From positions 1 to 6,447 of the forward strand of contig JANYAW010000011.1 of assembly GCA_025361105.1 (NCBI GenBank): 6,447 nucleotides of DNA. The letters are read 5' to 3'. This DNA is from Rhodocyclaceae bacterium (lineage in GTDB: Bacteria; Pseudomonadota; Gammaproteobacteria; Burkholderiales; Rhodocyclaceae). The notes beneath the pieces are model-generated. The model ran no database searches and was not told the origin of the DNA. It saw nothing but the letters and a program-made list of their open reading frames with translations. A program made the translations under genes and the position numbers. Below, in pieces: positions 6,121 to 6,447 of the stretch (position 1 is the stretch's first letter; every line of letters begins with the position of its first letter).

Positions 6121-6176
6121 TGTTTGGTAACTCGCCAGTTGGTGCTGGTGACGCGCTGTCAAGTGAGTCGTCATGA
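6117..6176 (+). CDS. Micro-ORF bridging ptsH and enzyme I (19 residues, putative)
   Basis: The ATG at 6117-6119 overlaps the ptsH stop as ATGA, and the TGA at 6174-6176 overlaps the enzyme I ATG (6173) as ATGA, so the ORF exactly fills the gap. It would encode MMFGNSPVGAGDALSSESS. The second in-frame ATG at 6120 has GAGGG (6109-6113) six nt upstream, a well-placed ribosome-binding site. The peptide has no recognisable domain and is rich in Gly, Ser and Ala. Its role could be simply to pass ribosomes from ptsH to enzyme I. It may also be accidental: enzyme I has its own weak site, AGTGAG at 6162-6167. No conservation data are available here. Confidence 0.35.
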   Translation: MMFGNSPVGAGDALSSESS

Positions 6177-6447
6177 GCTTTAGCCTGCACGGTCTGGCGG
6201 TTTCGGGCGGCATTGCGATTGGTCGCGCGCATTTGATTTCGCATGCGACTCTGGAAGTCTCGCACCAACAACTCAACGAGCGCGATGTGGCCAGCGAACT
6301 AGCACGACTGGATGCGGCGATACGCGTGGTGAGCGCGGAATTGAAATCCTTGCGTGAAGAGGCCGCGTTGCCCGGCGCGCTCTCTGAAGTCGCCGCTTTT
6401 GTCGATTTGCACGCGATGATTCTGGAAGACCCGGCGCTGGTCGAGGC
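6173..6447 (+). CDS. ptsI: PTS enzyme I (phosphoenolpyruvate-protein phosphotransferase), N-terminal part
   Basis: Enzyme I takes phosphate from phosphoenolpyruvate and passes it to HPr, starting the PTS relay in the cytoplasm. Only the first 91 residues are present; the gene runs off the window end. LHGLAVSGGIAIGRAH at 5-20 is the conserved N-terminal beta-strand and turn of the family, and AAFVDLHAMILEDPALVEA at 74-92 matches the helix that carries the H-x-x-(I/M)-L-x-D-P pattern in the HPr-binding domain. The catalytic His, expected near residue 190, is outside the window. The N-terminus starts directly with the enzyme I fold, with no GAF domain in front, arguing against the nitrogen-type PtsP. 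AGTGAG at 6162-6167 is a plausible ribosome-binding site. The ATG overlaps the stop of the 19-codon micro-ORF. Confidence 0.93.
   Translation, partial: MSFSLHGLAVSGGIAIGRAHLISHATLEVSHQQLNERDVASELARLDAAIRVVSAELKSLREEAALPGALSEVAAFVDLHAMILEDPALVE

Noticed and set aside
5760..6276. Minus-strand ORFs opposite ptsH and the enzyme I start
   Set aside because: Antisense shadows of conserved PTS genes; no family features.
1..6447. CRISPR array, tRNA or rRNA gene, insertion sequence
   Set aside because: No regularly spaced repeats, tRNA-like cloverleaf, rRNA core sequence or transposase gene was recognised.

Overview
The window looks like part of a betaproteobacterial chromosome. Three things point there. 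The glutamate-cysteine ligase is the ATP-grasp type found in many proteobacteria, not the E. coli-type GshA. It is followed directly by gshB. An isolated mannose-type EIIA, HPr and enzyme I lie downstream. From general knowledge, gshA-gshB followed by EIIA-ptsH-ptsI is a recurrent order in Betaproteobacteria such as Ralstonia, Burkholderia and Bordetella relatives. The genus cannot be told from the window.

Layout. 1-873 holds the 3' part of an N6-adenine DNA methyltransferase gene whose start is outside the window. 918-4221 is a tight plus-strand run: gshA, gshB (2-nt gap) and apbE (start overlaps the gshB end by 37 nt). 4222-5454 interrupts the block. It has a 204-bp non-coding stretch with inverted repeats and an attC-like fold, then two minus-strand genes: an unrecognised 164-residue protein and a 105-residue membrane protein. 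Two 60-nt samples there are about 42-45% GC, against about 62% in sampled lines of the flanking genes, and both ends of the segment carry the 7-mer TAACGTT. 5455-6447 is a second plus-strand operon: EIIA-Man family protein, HPr and the start of enzyme I, cut by the window end.

How the genes work together. GshA and GshB make glutathione in two ATP-dependent steps. ApbE is an exported lipoprotein that attaches FMN to extracytoplasmic redox proteins; its overlap with gshB implies co-expression. The PTS genes have no permease beside them and probably form a regulatory phosphorelay rather than a sugar importer.

Most worth a second look: the low-GC two-gene module with its attC-like end, and a 19-codon micro-ORF that exactly fills the ptsH-enzyme I gap and is joined to both by ATGA overlaps.
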